Assembly: GCA_039192515.1 (NCBI GenBank)
Contig: JBCCXA010000030.1
Location: 1 to 42,666, forward strand
Source: Verrucomicrobiota bacterium
GTDB taxonomy: Bacteria > Verrucomicrobiota > Verrucomicrobiia > Methylacidiphilales > JBCCWR01
Length of the DNA: 42,666 nt
Reading direction: 5' to 3'
The notes below the pieces were generated by a model. It was not told the DNA's origin. It ran no database searches and saw only the letters and a program-made list of their open reading frames with translations. A program made the translations under genes and the position numbers. Shown piece after piece: positions 1-8,882 of the stretch (positions within the stretch are counted from its first letter, which is position 1; each line of letters opens with the position of its first letter).

Positions 1-135
1 GGCACAGTTTATATGGAATCACTGGTGATCACGGGATATTTGTTAACAGAGCAAACGCGGCTTCGGTTCCGCTGTGATGCTAGTGGTAATAATGATGATC
101 TGTTTATTGATAACATAGGCATATGGGCCGAATAG
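1..135 (+). CDS. C-terminal fragment of a secreted beta-sandwich protein (5' end outside window)
   Basis: The first frame is open from base 1 to a TAG at 133-135 and gives 44 residues ending DDLFIDNIGIWAE. This matches, nearly residue for residue, the C-terminus of the protein encoded on the opposite strand at the far end of the window (DDLFLDNLGLWAK); both contain GTVY-ESLVI-GY and RFRCDAS. The RFRCDASG-DD-(I/L)D pattern is typical of the C-terminal jelly-roll-like domain found on secreted bacterial peptidases and adhesins. The gene enters from outside, so its upstream domains and true length are unknown. The call as a paralogue is secure; the function is not. Confidence 0.75.
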   Translation, partial: GTVYMESLVITGYLLTEQTRLRFRCDASGNNDDLFIDNIGIWAE

Positions 136-149
136 GCCTTAAGATTCCG

Positions 150-275
150 GCTTTGATCCCCAGACACCGGCCCCGATCTAAGCAGTATGGTGCTCCGCAC
201 AAATCGTTTTTCGCTTTGATCCCCAGACACCCACCCCGATCTAAGCAGTATGGTGCTCCGCACAAATCGTTTCGG
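150..275. repeat. Two-copy 63-bp tandem repeat
   Basis: Units 150-212 and 213-275 differ at only a few positions. Each contains the string CCCCGATCTAAGCAGTATGG followed by TGCTCCGCACAAATCGTTT. The repeat starts 15 bases after the stop of the partial gene at 1-135. Short frames are open across it in more than one reading direction, but these are consequences of the repetition. A weaker relative of the GATC...GGGGATCAAAGC part may lie near 16870, with about 22 of 31 positions matching by eye. Confidence 0.9.
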
Positions 276-330
276 CTTTCCCGGTCAAGCCGTGGGATGA
301 CGGAGAGAGGAACTGTAGGATGACGGAGGA
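274..330. repeat. Dyad repeat with duplicated GGATGACGGA
   Basis: A GGCTT/AAGCC hairpin (274-291, loop TCCCGGTC) is followed by two copies of GGATGACGGA (295-304 and 318-327). This is the common bacterial intergenic style in which a ...GGTCAAGCC... dyad is followed by GGATGACGG. A similar arrangement (a dyad with loop TCAAG followed by GGTGACG) occurs at 41795-41840, just downstream of the paralogous gene at the other end of the window. Confidence 0.6.
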
Positions 331-457
331 GGGAATCGCCGGATAGTAAATAAGAGGAAGGATATAACCTAAGGGGAGAAGTTATCAAAGGTTTTGAGTT
401 AACCCCTGGATACTCATAACCCATGTCCTCGGCAATGGCCTGCTAGCGATTATTAAA

Positions 458-488
458 CCCCAATGATGCCCTAGAGACTTGAAGATCT
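458..488 (+). repeat. Copy A of a dispersed 31-bp intergenic motif
   Basis: The string around AATGATGCCCTAGAGACTTG ends in AAGATCT. It matches the minus-strand sequences at 25050-25080 (about 26 of 31) and 17202-17232, and a shortened form at 12309-12330. The shared core is AATGATGCC-TAGAGACTTAAAGATCT. All four copies are outside genes. It lies in the 136-554 gap, which has no credible gene. Confidence 0.55.
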
Positions 489-554
489 TAGGCACCTCGT
501 GCAACTTCCATACATCATCCGAGATGAAGCGAGTGAATGAATCATGAAATGATA

Positions 555-3500
555 TTAATCTGAAAGAGTCAGTTTTAAAGAGATGACGCTGTAAGGAGTA
601 AAGGATAAGTGATGGTCCTCAAGTTTGTTATATAGACTGTTTTCGTCTAAGGATACCTGTTGCATTTTCCAGCCGCGTGCTAGAGCAAAGGAACAAATGC
701 CTCTCTTGCCTCGTGTTTCATGAAGGCGGAGGATGAACCCTTTACCATGATCTAGAGGCTTTATCCATGAAGGGATCAATGAATTACCACCTTCTATGTT
801 GTTGACGATACTTGCCATTGCATCAGAGAGGATAGGTTTTGTAAAAAGATGATCAGCTAAAGCTGCCGGTTGTTCAGAGCGGATAACATTTTGACCTCCC
901 CAAGCTAGAGCAAGTTCAAATGTATGAATTCCAATATCAGAATGATGATGCTGGTAAGAGCGTTTTCTTAATGTTAGGTGTTTATCAGTTGAAGTGATTT
1001 TAGCGCTACGCAGCAGACTCGTGTGTAGAGTCCCATCTTGGCAACCAAAACCGTAACGGTCTTTTGCAATGACTGCAAGTCCCTCAGACTCACAATCGTC
1101 GGTCACAATAGCCCAGCGGCTAGCGGGCACTTCAAATTGAGCATCGCTCGCAATATCTGTCTGAAGCTGGGCTCTTAAGGTACTACCAAATGGGGCTCCA
1201 TAGCGAGCGTTCTTACCAGTGTAGTTAGTGGGAAATAGTGTTTTAAGAAGAAGATTCTCATCACGCCAATCCACGACATAGATAATTCTTAGAACAGATT
1301 CTAGAGCCGTGATCTTATAGGTGATTTTTACAGAACTTTGCTCGGTCAATGGTTGATCAAAGCTTAATGAGATAGAGTCATTTTCTTGTTGGCAACCTAT
1401 TAATTTACCCTCTGAGGCGAGAGGCATTTCATTGGCAATAGTATTGCGGTCAATATCCCATGCCTTGAAGGCTGATGGATGATCAGGATAAATGCATAAT
1501 TGGTTCAAGGAGTTTTTTATAGAAATGGCCTGATCATCAAAATGTAAGGCTACAATCTCACCACAATGATTAAAAGAAGCGCGAACTCTGTCATTTTTAA
1601 TAGACAATTCATTGATTCGGGTAGGTTTTTCCTTTTTTTCTAGCTCCATGAAGTCAGATATTTTTTGTGAGGCTAATGGAGGTAGGATGCTTTTATATGA
1701 GATATCTTCGATAACTCGGCAAACAGTTAATTCATAAGCAAAAGGATTGAGCAAAGAATCTCGCTCCTTAAAAATAGCATGTGACTCTTTTTCCACTTTA
1801 TTTGATATCTCGTTTAGTTCGGGAATGGCTTCCTCATAGACCTCATGAATACTCGAACCGGGTAGATAGTCATGAAATTGGGCAAAAACTAAGCGCTCCC
1901 AATAAGTAGCATTTACCGGGCCCATGTTTTTTAGTGCATGAATTAACTCAAGTATTTGTAAGCAACGTTCTAGATGTCTGTAGGCTTGTTTCAACGCAGC
2001 ATGTGTTGTGAAAATGCCTCGATGATATTCCAGATAGATCTCGCCATGCCATAGAGGTAATCGATCAGTGATCTTATCCATTCTTTTAAAAAAATCTGCA
2101 ATACTCCCCCAATGCGCGGATGGAACCCCATGAATATGCTTCAGTCGACGGGCGCGCTCACACATTTTTTCATTGGGTCCACCGCCACCGTCACCATAGC
2201 CTACAGGTAGTAGCACTTCAGGATGAATATCAGATTGTTTATGGTAAGAAGTGGCTTCGGCAACTTCATGCACACCCACGGTTGTATTATAACAATTGAT
2301 AAGAAGACTGTGTAAGACATGAGCTATGATCTCTGTGCCATCATTTCCTCTCCAAATGAAGCTGCTATAGGGAAACTGTGTGGCGTTGCTCCAACCTTGT
2401 TTCGTCGTGTAAAAATACTTAGCACCACACTCCTTGGCAATCGCTGGAAAACATCCGCTGAAACCAAATGTATCTGGTAACCAAACAACCTCTGAATGTT
2501 TTCCTGTCAGTTTAGCAAACTTCTTTTGTCCGATGAACAAGCATCTGGTCAGAGCTTCCCCGCAAGGCATGTGAGTGTCACTTTCCACTTCCATAGCGCC
2601 TAAAGCCTCCCAGCGCTTATCATGGATATATTCTTGAATTTGTTGGTGTAACTCAGTAGAGCGCTTGGCAACCGCATCATAACTAGCCGTTTGGGAATAT
2701 CCGAAAGTAAACTCTGGGTAACGCCTCATGAGTTCACAGGCATTAGATAAGCTATGGATCGCTTTGAATTCGCCTACGCGCTCCGGCCACAGCCAAACAA
2801 GATCTAGATGCGCATGACCAGTGAGAACAACCTGACAGAGAGAATTGTTATGACGAATCTTGTCATATAGTTCAGCTATGAGAGTGTTCGCAGTATTTAG
2901 ATCACTTAGGTCGAAATAATTTACAACCCGGTCAAGTGTAGAAAAAATGAGGCGAGCTTGAGGGTTTAATCTATCTAGTGGCCTACGATAGCGTGGGGAT
3001 TTGATTAATTCCTCTTTATCATATCCATCTAAAGTAGCTAAGTAGAGCGCAAGCTCTAAGAGAAGCTCAAAATCGATAGACAGTTGCCATATAGCCTCAT
3101 GACGTTTTGCTAGATAAGCGCCTTGCAAATGACTGCCTGATTCGGATATATCGGAGGCTCCAGGGACCCAAATCCCAGTTTGTATGCATGAAGATTCGAT
3201 CACTAATTGATTAAACTGCTGCGGTAGGGGGACAGATAAATGACCGGGATCAAAACCTGCATAGGGTGCTCCATCTATATAAAGAGTTGCCTCAGCTTCA
3301 TCTTTCCAGAAAAGATGCGAATACTCCTTTAGGTATGCACTTTTGGGCTTGAGTGTGAACCAGCGTTGTTCATACATGCGTCCCCAGTCATGAGGATAAG
3401 ATTCGATTTTCTTGGCTTTTGAGAAATCGACATCTCGATAAGGCACATGCTTTGAAGTGCTAGGCAAAGCGTCTAGGGGTATCCGTTCAGGCAAGAAACA

Positions 3501-3584
3501 CCAAATAGCCTTTTCTATGCGCGCAGAAGCTTCTTTTAATCTTGGGAGATAAATTTGTAAGTGATGTGTTTTTGGAAAATGCAT
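555..3584 (-). CDS. Alpha-mannosidase, glycoside hydrolase family 38
   Basis: This 1009-residue protein should hydrolyse alpha-mannosides by the retaining GH38 mechanism with a catalytic Zn2+. The N-terminal region (about 1-250) precedes the catalytic domain, which opens with GHAHLDLVWLWP at 256-267 (H257 and D261 fit the Zn ligands). WLPDTFGFSG at 368-377 carries the expected nucleophile D371. GYGDGGGGP at 462-470 and FHDYLPGSS at 570-578 are further family motifs, with H571 the likely third Zn histidine. The remaining part is the beta-rich mannosidase C-terminus. No signal peptide is visible, so it probably acts in the cytoplasm on imported oligosaccharides. Its length is normal for bacterial GH38. 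It is a lone minus-strand gene next to other carbohydrate genes. Confidence 0.93.
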   Translation of the reverse strand: MHFPKTHHLQIYLPRLKEASARIEKAIWCFLPERIPLDALPSTSKHVPYRDVDFSKAKKIESYPHDWGRMYEQRWFTLKPKSAYLKEYSHLFWKDEAEATLYIDGAPYAGFDPGHLSVPLPQQFNQLVIESSCIQTGIWVPGASDISESGSHLQGAYLAKRHEAIWQLSIDFELLLELALYLATLDGYDKEELIKSPRYRRPLDRLNPQARLIFSTLDRVVNYFDLSDLNTANTLIAELYDKIRHNNSLCQVVLTGHAHLDLVWLWPERVGEFKAIHSLSNACELMRRYPEFTFGYSQTASYDAVAKRSTELHQQIQEYIHDKRWEALGAMEVESDTHMPCGEALTRCLFIGQKKFAKLTGKHSEVVWLPDTFGFSGCFPAIAKECGAKYFYTTKQGWSNATQFPYSSFIWRGNDGTEIIAHVLHSLLINCYNTTVGVHEVAEATSYHKQSDIHPEVLLPVGYGDGGGGPNEKMCERARRLKHIHGVPSAHWGSIADFFKRMDKITDRLPLWHGEIYLEYHRGIFTTHAALKQAYRHLERCLQILELIHALKNMGPVNATYWERLVFAQFHDYLPGSSIHEVYEEAIPELNEISNKVEKESHAIFKERDSLLNPFAYELTVCRVIEDISYKSILPPLASQKISDFMELEKKEKPTRINELSIKNDRVRASFNHCGEIVALHFDDQAISIKNSLNQLCIYPDHPSAFKAWDIDRNTIANEMPLASEGKLIGCQQENDSISLSFDQPLTEQSSVKITYKITALESVLRIIYVVDWRDENLLLKTLFPTNYTGKNARYGAPFGSTLRAQLQTDIASDAQFEVPASRWAIVTDDCESEGLAVIAKDRYGFGCQDGTLHTSLLRSAKITSTDKHLTLRKRSYQHHHSDIGIHTFELALAWGGQNVIRSEQPAALADHLFTKPILSDAMASIVNNIEGGNSLIPSWIKPLDHGKGFILRLHETRGKRGICSFALARGWKMQQVSLDENSLYNKLEDHHLSFTPYSVISLKLTLSD

Positions 3585-3901
3585 AGGTTAGATAAAAATC
3601 CTCTAGTCATTCTCTTACTATCAGTTGGCTTCAGATTTGTAACTCCTTTTTTGAAAAGAGTGAAAAAGAGCATGTGATAGGCTTCTTACATAAAGTCGTC
3701 CATCAAAAAGCCTTGGGAAATACTCTGGGAGGATTTAGAACGCGCGATCAACTTGTAGGCAGGTAAAAATTTACTGCTTCCGCAGGATGTTCGATAGTTA
3801 GCTGTCGATTGTGCTTGCTCAAAAGTATGGTTATATTTAGTGATGTTAATGGTAGAAAGACGTCGATTATTATTTTCCTTGAGGAAAGGTATTTGGTCAT
3901 T
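3585..3901. other. Intergenic region between divergent genes
   Basis: These 317 bases separate the mannosidase from the plus-strand hydrolase and must carry both promoters. A GAGGAAAGG ribosome-binding site lies about 13 bases before the ATG at 3902. A short plus-strand open stretch ending RTRDQLVGR is visible near 3640-3765 but has no start signal or recognisable domain. I see no RNA or repeat. Confidence 0.4.
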
Positions 3902-4687
3902 ATGAAAAAAATCAGTTTATTATATCTATTAGCAATAGCGCCCTTCCTAGCATGCGCAGAAATAAAAACAAAGGAGATATCCTATACGGGTGGTGGTGTT
4001 GAGATGAAAGGTTTTCTAGCCTGGGATAACTCATCAGTTGTGGAGCGTCCTGGAATTCTAGTAGTACATGAGTGGTGGGGGCAGAATGAATATGCACGTA
4101 AGCGCGCCAAGATGCTGGCTGACCTGGGTTATATCGCTTTGGCAGTCGATATGTATGGTGATGGTAAGACAACGGAGCACCCTAAAGACGCGGGTGCTTT
4201 TGCTAGTCAGGCATTAGCCAATATGGATTTAGCAGAAGCTAGATTTAAAGCAGCAATGAAACTTCTTAGTGATCAGCCCCTATGTCATGCAAACAAGATA
4301 GGTGCCATCGGCTACTGCTTCGGTGGGAGTGTGGTACTCCATGCAGCGCGAGTAGGTATGGATCTCAAAGGAGTGGTAAGCTTTCATGGCAGTCTCAGTC
4401 CTAAGACGTTGGCAACGAAAGATGTAGTGAAAGCAAAAATCTTAGTGTGTAATGGAGCCGATGATGAAATGATATCAAAAGAGTCGATTGCTGCACTGAA
4501 GCAAGAGATGGAGGTTGCAGGAGCGGATTTACAATTTGAGAATTATAAGGGCGCCGTTCACTCCTTTACCAATCCCGGAGCGACTGAAATAGGCAAGAAG
4601 TTTGGTTTACCCCTAGCTTACAATAAAAAGGCGGATGAGAAATCCTGGGCTGAGATGCAGAAGTTCTTTGATAACATTTTTAAATAA
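3902..4687 (+). CDS. Dienelactone hydrolase family protein, exported
   Basis: The 261-residue alpha/beta hydrolase begins with a hydrophobic leader (MKKISLLYLLAIAPFLACAE), so it is probably periplasmic. An upstream in-frame start at 3809 would bury this leader behind 31 polar residues, so the ATG at 3902 is preferred. The dienelactone hydrolase triad is present: C139 in GYCFGGS, an Asp in GADDEM (about 187) and H220 in GAVHSF. VVHEWWG at 54-60 is the usual motif after strand 1. Members hydrolyse lactones or esters, but the substrate here cannot be predicted. The genes downstream are on the other strand. Confidence 0.85.
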   Translation: MKKISLLYLLAIAPFLACAEIKTKEISYTGGGVEMKGFLAWDNSSVVERPGILVVHEWWGQNEYARKRAKMLADLGYIALAVDMYGDGKTTEHPKDAGAFASQALANMDLAEARFKAAMKLLSDQPLCHANKIGAIGYCFGGSVVLHAARVGMDLKGVVSFHGSLSPKTLATKDVVKAKILVCNGADDEMISKESIAALKQEMEVAGADLQFENYKGAVHSFTNPGATEIGKKFGLPLAYNKKADEKSWAEMQKFFDNIFK

Positions 4688-4710
4688 AAATTGATTAATG
4701 ATCTTGCCGT

Positions 4711-5487
4711 TTATACAGTAAGTTTTCGAGTAAGCAGGCGAAAAGCAAAGAAGCCAAAAATTAGGGTAAACCCAATCAGCGCTGCAAAGTGCATCAGAGA
4801 CTCTAGAAAACGAAACTCATTCCATACCGTAGATTGAAGCAAACGCACACCATGGTAAAACGGTGAGATCTGGACAATCGTGCTAAGTATGGGACGGCCA
4901 TCTAGGGGAAAGAAGACAGCGGAAAGAAAATAGATGGGAGCAATGAGGAATGAATAGACGGTTTGGAATTGATTGATGTTGCGAACAAACGCAGCCGCAA
5001 GCAAGCCGATGGCCGCACAGGGTAGAGAGAGAAAGCCTCCAATAAGCGGACACACCAGAATGGCCCACGGGTTGGGCACCAAGCCCATAACCAATAGAAC
5101 GAGGGTCACTCCCAGTGCCATAATAGAAGCACGAACAAAGACCCACAAAAACTCACCCAGAATGACTTCATTTACTCCAATAGGAGTCGTTAGCATGGCT
5201 TTGAATACGGATTCATAGGTCATACGAACATAAAAGCCATAGCTGCATTCAAAAAAGGAGGTAAAAAGAGCGGTCGTAGCAATCATACCGGGCGCCAAAT
5301 ATTGGGCATAGCTATAGCCTCCGATTTCTTGAATGAAAGGAGAGAGTCCCATGCCTAAGGAAATCATGATAAGAGCAGGGTCGGCAAGAGTAGGGGAGAT
5401 ATTGGCCAAGAAATCCTTTCTATAGACTATCCAATTACGAACAACTACGTGCCAAGCTAAACCAAAGGTGATGATCAGATTATTCAT
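4711..5487 (-). CDS. ABC-2 type transporter permease (NodJ-like)
   Basis: This 258-residue membrane protein has about six hydrophobic helices and the ABC-2 permease layout. It resembles NodJ-type exporters: an N-terminal YRKDFLANISPTLADP segment, a long middle region around YLAPGMIATTALF, and a C-terminal SPFYHGVRLLQ motif. Its start overlaps the end of the ATP-binding gene by 8 bases, which indicates translational coupling and a two-gene exporter operon. The family exports lipids, polysaccharides or drugs. The cargo is not evident from the context. Confidence 0.85.
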   Translation of the reverse strand: MNNLIITFGLAWHVVVRNWIVYRKDFLANISPTLADPALIMISLGMGLSPFIQEIGGYSYAQYLAPGMIATTALFTSFFECSYGFYVRMTYESVFKAMLTTPIGVNEVILGEFLWVFVRASIMALGVTLVLLVMGLVPNPWAILVCPLIGGFLSLPCAAIGLLAAAFVRNINQFQTVYSFLIAPIYFLSAVFFPLDGRPILSTIVQISPFYHGVRLLQSTVWNEFRFLESLMHFAALIGFTLIFGFFAFRLLTRKLTV

Positions 5488-6400
5488 TATCCTCTAGTTC
5501 CCTTCCAGTCAGTTTTAAGTAGACATCTTCAAGGTTTGAGGGGCGTAGTTGTAGTGCGGTTAGTTTGGTTTTTTGCTGTAAATCAACGAGGTCATCGAAT
5601 TCAGGGGTACGCACGCAACATTGATCACTCTGATAGTAGAGTTCCCATTGAGGTTCTATAAATTTGCGAAGAGTAGGTTCTGAGTTTTTTTCAAAAAGGC
5701 CCACAAATCCTGGAGCAACTTGATGGATCAATTCACGTGGTTGTCCTTGTCCAACGATTTCTCCTTTGTTTAAGATAACGATTCGGTCACAAAGGATCTC
5801 TGCCTCATGCATGTAATGAGTGGTGACAAGGACTGTTTTGCCATCATTACGCAAATTAATCACTTTTTCCCAGAGTAGATGTCTAACAGAAGGGTCAAGC
5901 CCTGTAGTAGGTTCATCTAAAACCAGTAATTCTGGATCGGAGAGCAAGGCACGGACGAAAGTAAGACGCCGCTTCATTCCGCCTGATAAAGTTTTAATCA
6001 TATTATCTTTTTTATTTTCCAGGGACATGTGTTTGAGTAATTCTACGATACGCAGGTCGGCAGCTTTTCCAGTCATTCCTCCAAATCGAGCATAGATCCT
6101 CATGTTTTCGATAACAGTGAGCCCTTCATCTAAAGCATTCTCTTGCGGAACTACACCAATACGTTTTTTGATTGCCCTCGCATTTTCTGCAGGATCATGC
6201 CCGAACACCTTCAAATCACCATCATTGCGTAGCACTACTCCATAAAGACAGCCTATGAAAGTGGATTTACCAGCTCCATTGGGACCGAGCAGCCCTACAC
6301 ACTCGCCGGCACGAACCTCAAGCTTGAAGTCTCTCAAAGCCTGGAAATTGCCATAGCTCTTATTTAATTGGCTAGCGGTAATAATATCTCTGTAAGCCAT
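5480..6400 (-). CDS. ABC transporter ATP-binding protein (NodI-like)
   Basis: The protein has about 306 residues from the ATG at 6400. A TTG start at 6436 would add 12 residues but lacks support. It is the nucleotide-binding subunit of an ABC-2 exporter. Visible motifs are Walker A GPNGAGKST, Q-loop VPQENALDEGL, signature LSGGMKRRL, Walker B LLVLDEPTTGLD and H-loop TTHYMHEA. A C-terminal extension of about 80 residues is typical of NodI/DrrA-type subunits. It is the first gene of a two-gene minus-strand operon, overlapping the permease by 8 bases. Confidence 0.9.
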   Translation of the reverse strand: MAYRDIITASQLNKSYGNFQALRDFKLEVRAGECVGLLGPNGAGKSTFIGCLYGVVLRNDGDLKVFGHDPAENARAIKKRIGVVPQENALDEGLTVIENMRIYARFGGMTGKAADLRIVELLKHMSLENKKDNMIKTLSGGMKRRLTFVRALLSDPELLVLDEPTTGLDPSVRHLLWEKVINLRNDGKTVLVTTHYMHEAEILCDRIVILNKGEIVGQGQPRELIHQVAPGFVGLFEKNSEPTLRKFIEPQWELYYQSDQCCVRTPEFDDLVDLQQKTKLTALQLRPSNLEDVYLKLTGRELEDNE

Positions 6401-6496
6401 GAGCACACATGCTATAGGAAATAAGTTATCTAGCAACTATGTAGCGAGTCACAAATGACTGCGTAAGCATTGAGAATAGAGAAGAAGCCTATGCTC

Positions 6497-7933
6497 CTAA
6501 ATAGAAAGAAGATCTTCTCCGTATTCCCATCCACGACGCACAGGCTCCTTTATAAATTCGTTCATTGAAGAGTCTTTAAAAGTCATGGATTGAGGGTTGT
6601 ACTCGACTCGCTTACCAGTGCGGTTAGCGATTGTTCCCAGAATGACGACCTCAGTGAGAGGAACCGCGTAGTCGAAGTTTGAGCCACATCGATCAATGTC
6701 TCCGCGCACTGCAGCAAAGAGTTCTTTGATGGGATCTCCCAGAGAACGAGGAATGGTTTTAGGTGGAAGTTGCTTACGGAGCTCCATCCAATCGTTTAGT
6801 AGGCGAGGGCTGCTTGGGCGCATACCTGGGGAGACAATGGTGTTTTTATCTCCAACTAAAAGGCAGCCTCCGGCCTGAATTTTAGGCAACTTCTTCACAG
6901 ATTCCGGAAGTCTAGGAAGGTTTCCGCCTTCATACCAAAAGACGGTAACAGGTGGCTTGGTTCCTCGAGCAGGAAATTCAAAGACGTAAGTAGCTGCATC
7001 CGCTTTGGGAACAACTTTTGCCCCATGATTATCTGTCAAGTTATTGTCAAAATGAAGGTCGTTTTTAGTATAAACGACACTTGGGTAATCAAGGCTCATG
7101 GCGTATTTAGGTATGTCTAGTGTGTGGCAACCAATATCGCCCAAACCACCTAAGCCGAAGTCCCACCACCAGCGCCATTTGCTTGGACATATTTCAGGAC
7201 TAAAGTTCCTAACCGTTGTTGGACCAATCCAAAGATCCCAATCCAATGTGCCGGGTATCGCTTTAAATTCGGGGGTTCTCTTGGCATTACTGTTATTTAT
7301 GGTCGTGCGGTTGGTCCAGGCATGGACTTCTCTAACTTCTCCCACAAGCCCAGATTCATACCATTCGCGAATGAGTCTAATACCTTCATAAGTATGCCCC
7401 TGATTACCCATGACGGTTTGAACCTTAAATTTGTGGGCTGCTTTTTGAAGCGTGCGGGCTTGCCAGATATTATGAGTCAGTGGCTTTTGCGTTTGCACGG
7501 CGATGCCTCGCTCCATAGTGGCATAGGTTGCTGGAAAGTGGGTATGATCTGGGGTAGAAATAATGACTGCATCCAACTCTTTATAATGCTTGTCAAGCAT
7601 CTCTCTGAAATCGCGGTATTTCTTCGCTTTGGGGAATTTTTCAAAACCCATTGCGCCACGCTCATCGTCTACATCGGCCATGCAGATCATGTTTTCTTTC
7701 AGGCAAGTGCTGTAGGCTGCACGAATGATTGTTCCACCAGCTCCAATAAGTGCGACATTAAGTTTGGTGTTAGCAGACTTGGGCAGTTTTACTTTGGGTT
7801 TGGTAACACTTTTTGTTTGGGTGTCATCTTGACTGGCGGAGTCTTTATTTGTTTTTAAGCTGTCACAGCCCTGTAGCATAATGCTTCCAGTTCCGAGAGC
7901 TAGAGAGCCTTTTAAGAAAGTGCGTCGCTTCAT
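6497..7933 (-). CDS. Gfo/Idh/MocA family oxidoreductase, Tat-exported lipoprotein
   Basis: The 478 residues begin with a twin-arginine signal (MKRRTFLKGS) and a lipobox LQGC (C23), so the folded, cofactor-loaded enzyme is probably exported and lipid-anchored. A Rossmann motif follows (NVALIGAGGTI). TPDHTHFP and TQKPLTHNIW match the second nucleotide-binding region of the family, where the usual EKP is QKP. Such exported sugar or inositol dehydrogenase-like enzymes are abundant in Verrucomicrobiota and Planctomycetes. The substrate is unknown. The gene starts 15 bases after the M48 peptidase gene, so the two are probably co-transcribed. Confidence 0.88.
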   Translation of the reverse strand: MKRRTFLKGSLALGTGSIMLQGCDSLKTNKDSASQDDTQTKSVTKPKVKLPKSANTKLNVALIGAGGTIIRAAYSTCLKENMICMADVDDERGAMGFEKFPKAKKYRDFREMLDKHYKELDAVIISTPDHTHFPATYATMERGIAVQTQKPLTHNIWQARTLQKAAHKFKVQTVMGNQGHTYEGIRLIREWYESGLVGEVREVHAWTNRTTINNSNAKRTPEFKAIPGTLDWDLWIGPTTVRNFSPEICPSKWRWWWDFGLGGLGDIGCHTLDIPKYAMSLDYPSVVYTKNDLHFDNNLTDNHGAKVVPKADAATYVFEFPARGTKPPVTVFWYEGGNLPRLPESVKKLPKIQAGGCLLVGDKNTIVSPGMRPSSPRLLNDWMELRKQLPPKTIPRSLGDPIKELFAAVRGDIDRCGSNFDYAVPLTEVVILGTIANRTGKRVEYNPQSMTFKDSSMNEFIKEPVRRGWEYGEDLLSI

Positions 7934-7948
7934 AGGTTTGATTCCTTA

Positions 7949-8755
7949 TTATTGATGTAGCTTGTATAAGTTGAGTGCACTGGGAAGGTGTTCTTTGAGT
8001 TTCGCAATTCGGTTATGGTCTGCTGGGTGAGTGCTGAGAAATTCTAGCGGTTTACCACCTCTTTTTTTTGAGTAGTCTATCATTCTTTTCCAAAACGCAA
8101 TAGCTTCCTCGGGGTTATAGCCAGCCTTAGCCATGTAGATCATTCCATAACGGTCTGCTTCGTACTCATGAGTTCTACTGTAAGGTAAAATAAGTCCATA
8201 CTGAGCTCCCAATCCATAGGCTGCCATGGTGATTTGTCTAGTCCTAGGATTACTGTCTTTAGTAAAGAGGTCGGCAAGCGTAGCTGCTCCACTAACAGCG
8301 GCTTGTTGAGACATTCTTTGTCCTCCATGCCGTAGAGTCACATGCGCTAGCTCGTGTCCGATGACTACGGCTAGACCTGCGTCTGTTTTTGTTAAAGGAA
8401 GAATGCCAGTGTGCACCCCAATTTTTCCACCAGGTAGTGCAAATGCATTGGGGGTTGGTTCATCAAAGAGAACGACTTCCCATTCTCCACCTGGAAGGCT
8501 TACAACCTTTTTCAGACGATCGGCAACCCTTTTTACCTGGGCTCTTTTTGCCGAATTATCTGAGACCTTCATCTTGGATTTAAGGTCATTAAAAGCTTGA
8601 GTGCCTAGAGCCATTTCTTGTTGAGGAGTAGTGATGATAAAGGCATTTTGCCCAGTTTCAGAGAGTTGAACGCATGAAACCAAGGCAAATAAAGCGAAAA
8701 AGAAACTCGAATAGGCGACGAGACGGTTGACTAAAGGAATAGGGGATCTCTTCAT
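7949..8755 (-). CDS. M48 family metallopeptidase lipoprotein
   Basis: This 268-residue zinc protease has the HELAH motif at 134-138 and a second motif EYEAD that supplies the third zinc ligand, as in BepA/LoiP/Oma1-type M48 peptidases. The N-terminus is a hydrophobic leader ending in the lipobox LVSC (C28). It is therefore an outer-membrane or periplasmic lipoprotein, likely involved in envelope protein quality control. It is upstream of and probably co-transcribed with the oxidoreductase at 6497-7933. Confidence 0.92.
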   Translation of the reverse strand: MKRSPIPLVNRLVAYSSFFFALFALVSCVQLSETGQNAFIITTPQQEMALGTQAFNDLKSKMKVSDNSAKRAQVKRVADRLKKVVSLPGGEWEVVLFDEPTPNAFALPGGKIGVHTGILPLTKTDAGLAVVIGHELAHVTLRHGGQRMSQQAAVSGAATLADLFTKDSNPRTRQITMAAYGLGAQYGLILPYSRTHEYEADRYGMIYMAKAGYNPEEAIAFWKRMIDYSKKRGGKPLEFLSTHPADHNRIAKLKEHLPSALNLYKLHQ

Positions 8756-8882
8756 TTTTATCTTTTGCAGAGAAGCTTCTCACAAACCCTACGGATTATC
8801 AAAAAATATTTGAACCAAGAAGCATCTGTATGGCTTACCATTTCTAAGAAACCCCAACCCCTGAGACAAAGTAGAGAGTGAT

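Noticed and set aside
104..424. 106-codon minus-strand frame with repeated peptide DLCGAPYCLDRG
   Set aside because: The peptide repetition is only the translation of the 63-bp DNA repeat; there is no start signal.
7322..7858. 178-codon plus-strand frame
   Set aside because: It is the antisense shadow of the well-supported oxidoreductase gene at 6497-7933.
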